Part shown: one piece after another, positions 4,435 to 5,915 of the stretch | Layout: each line of letters begins with the position of its first letter | How positions within the stretch are numbered: the first letter of the stretch is position 1 | DNA from: Betaproteobacteria bacterium | Lineage (GTDB): Bacteria; Pseudomonadota; Gammaproteobacteria; Burkholderiales; Casimicrobiaceae | Length of the DNA: 5,915 bases | Direction of reading: 5' to 3' | Assembly: GCA_005889025.1 (NCBI GenBank) | Contig: VBCZ01000159.1 | Coordinates: forward strand, 1-5,915 | Notes under the pieces: model-generated | Database searches by the model: none | The model's input: the letters and a program-made list of their open reading frames with translations, nothing else | What the model was told of the DNA's origin: nothing | Position numbers and translations under genes: made by a program

Positions 4435-5915
4435 CGGCCTTCCTGATCGAGAACATCGGTCCGCTGATGTTCGGCACCCTGGTAATCGTATTGCTGCTCG
4501 GCTACCCCGTCGCCTTCTCCCTCGCGGCGGTGGGCATCGGCTACGCGATTCTCGGCATCAATCTCGGTCTGCTGACCCCTGCGCTGCTCGGCGCCCTGCC
4601 TGAACGGGTGTGGGGCGTGATGTCGAACGATACGCTGCTATGTGTCCCCTTCTTCACCTTCATGGGACTCATACTCGAACGAAGCGGCATGGCCGAGGAT
4701 CTGCTCGACACCATCGGCCAGGTATTCGGGCCGGTGCGGGGCGGGCTCGCGTACGCGGTCATCTTTGTTGGAGCGCTGCTCGCAGCGACCACCGGCGTGG
4801 TCGCCGCGTCGGTGATCTCCATGGGCTTGATCTCGCTGCCGATCATGCTGCGCTACGGCTACGACCGCCGGTTCGCGTCGGGCGTGATCGCCGCATCCGG
4901 CACGCTGGCGCAGATCATTCCGCCTTCGCTGGTGCTGATCATCATGGCCGACCAGCTCGGCAAGTCGGTCGGCGACATGTACGCCGGCGCGTTCATTCCG
5001 CGCTGCCGCTGGAAGCGCGCAGCTTGCGCGAGCCCGATGGCGCCGCTGGCACGCGATCGCTGCTGGTGATTACCATCGTTGCCGCCGTCAGCGCGGTTGC
5101 TTTCGCGCACTGGCGGTACGGGCCCGAGGACCCGACCGACGAGATGCTGGTCGTCGCGACCAGCGTGGGCACCGGCGTGGCATTTTTCGCCGCAGTCGTC
5201 AATCACGTCTTCAAGTTCGGCCTGCTCTCGCGCCTTGCCGAGCGCGTCGTGTTCGTGCTGATCCCGCCGCTGGCGCTGATCTTCCTCGTGCTGGGCACGA
5301 TCTTTCTCGGCATCGCCACGCCGACCGAGGGCGGCGCGATGGGCGCCACAGGCGCCCTGATCATGGCGCTGGCGCGCCGGCGCCTGTCGTGGAAGCTGAT
5401 CAGGCAGGCGATGGACACGACCGCCAAGCTTTCCACCTTTGTCGTCTTCATCCTTCTCGGCGCCCGCGTGTTCAGCCTGACCTTCTACGGCGTCAACGGC
5501 CACGTCTGGGTCGAGCATCTTCTGCTGAATCTGCCCGGCGGGCAGCTCGGATTCCTGATCGTCGTAAACATCCTCATCTTCGTGCTGGCGTTCTTCCTCG
5601 ATTTTTTCGAGCCGATCTGATCTGGTTCGGCGTGCTGCTGGGCGTCAACATGCAGACATCGTTCATGCACCCGCCCTTCGGCTTCGCGCTGTTCTACCTT
5701 CGCAGCGTGGCGCCGGCCAAGGACTATCTCGACAAGCTCACCGGCAGGCTCATGCCGCGGGTCACCACGGGACAGATCTACTGGGGCGCGGTGCCGTTCG
5801 TGCTGATCCAGATCGTCATGATCGGGCTGGTCATCGCCTTCCCGCAGATGGTGATGGTGTACAAGGCGAAGGAGAGCACCGTCGACCCGACCAAGATCCA
5901 GATCCAGCTCCCGCC
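4431..5915 (+). pseudogene. dctM: TRAP transporter large membrane subunit (DctM family, FcbT3-like), two out-of-frame deletions, runs off the window
   Basis: DctM is the multi-helix transport channel of the TRAP system. Three frames together make one protein. Segment 1 (4431-5000, 190 codons) has LLLGYPVAFSLA, NDTLLCVPFFTFMGLILERSGMAEDLL, the GALLAATTGVVAASVISMG loop and GTLAQIIPPSLVLIIMADQLG, ending YAGAFIP. Segment 2 (from about 5000 to 5611) has ALPLEARSLREPDG, a long central hydrophobic insertion typical of the FcbT3 subgroup, VFVLIPPLALIFLVLGTIFLG, ATPTEGGAMGA and FVLAFFLDFFE. Segment 3 (from 5614, open to the edge) has DLIWFGVLLGVNMQTSFMHPPFG, ALFYLRSVAP and TTGQIYWGAVPFV. Between 1 and 2 roughly 24 residues (a membrane helix after AFIP) are missing; between 2 and 3 about 18 residues (the AFI-VPLL-P-A-KLGI stretch). 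Read literally, segment 1 stops at 5069 after 212 residues and segment 2 stops at 5620. The gene pairs with dctQ by an ATGA overlap. Confidence 0.88.

Noticed and set aside
4431..5915. Programmed ribosomal frameshifting in dctM, or in ribE and nrdR
   Set aside because: A frameshift would leave all codons present. Here conserved stretches of about 17-24 residues are absent from the DNA at each break, so recoding could not rebuild the protein.

Overview
The window is GC-rich (by eye above 60% G+C), gene-dense bacterial DNA. The order glyA-nrdR-ribD-ribE on one strand and the protein sequences point to a proteobacterium, most likely a betaproteobacterium. That assignment is inferred from gene order and remembered family sequences, not from a search. 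Codon use looks uniform, and there is no sign of a mobile element, phage, CRISPR array or RNA gene.

Left part (1-3591, all on the minus strand, so read right to left): glyA (serine hydroxymethyltransferase, intact); nrdR (repressor of ribonucleotide reductase genes, disrupted); a 160-base gap with a hairpin repeat and an AT-rich patch; ribD (riboflavin deaminase/reductase, intact); ribE (riboflavin synthase, disrupted); and the first 44 codons of an aldehyde dehydrogenase that looks like mmsA. The junctions are tight: glyA TGA directly abuts nrdR ATG, ribD and ribE share one base, and the mmsA ribosome-binding site overlaps the ribE stop codon. This implies co-transcription and translational coupling within glyA-nrdR and within ribD-ribE-mmsA. 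GlyA supplies one-carbon units, NrdR links to deoxynucleotide supply, and RibD and RibE make riboflavin.

Right part (3592-5915): a divergent intergenic region of about 210 bases, then on the plus strand dctQ and dctM. These are the small and large membrane subunits of a TRAP transporter of the mannitol/chloroaromatic (FcbT2/FcbT3-like) type, with an ATGA overlap. The DctM gene runs to the window edge. No substrate-binding protein gene (dctP) lies upstream of dctQ in this window.

The most striking property is that three genes carry four internal out-of-frame deletions of an estimated 50-75 bases each: ribE near 503-508, nrdR near 2278-2283, dctM near 5000 and dctM near 5611-5614. At each point the protein reads as a clean family member, loses a conserved stretch of about 17-24 residues, and resumes cleanly in another frame. 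Single-base errors or ribosomal frameshifting cannot explain this, because conserved residues are absent from the DNA. A systematic assembly or amplification artefact is the leading explanation, since ribE is normally essential. Real gene decay is the alternative. glyA, ribD and dctQ appear intact. I see no convincing novel biological system; the deletion cluster is what deserves a check.
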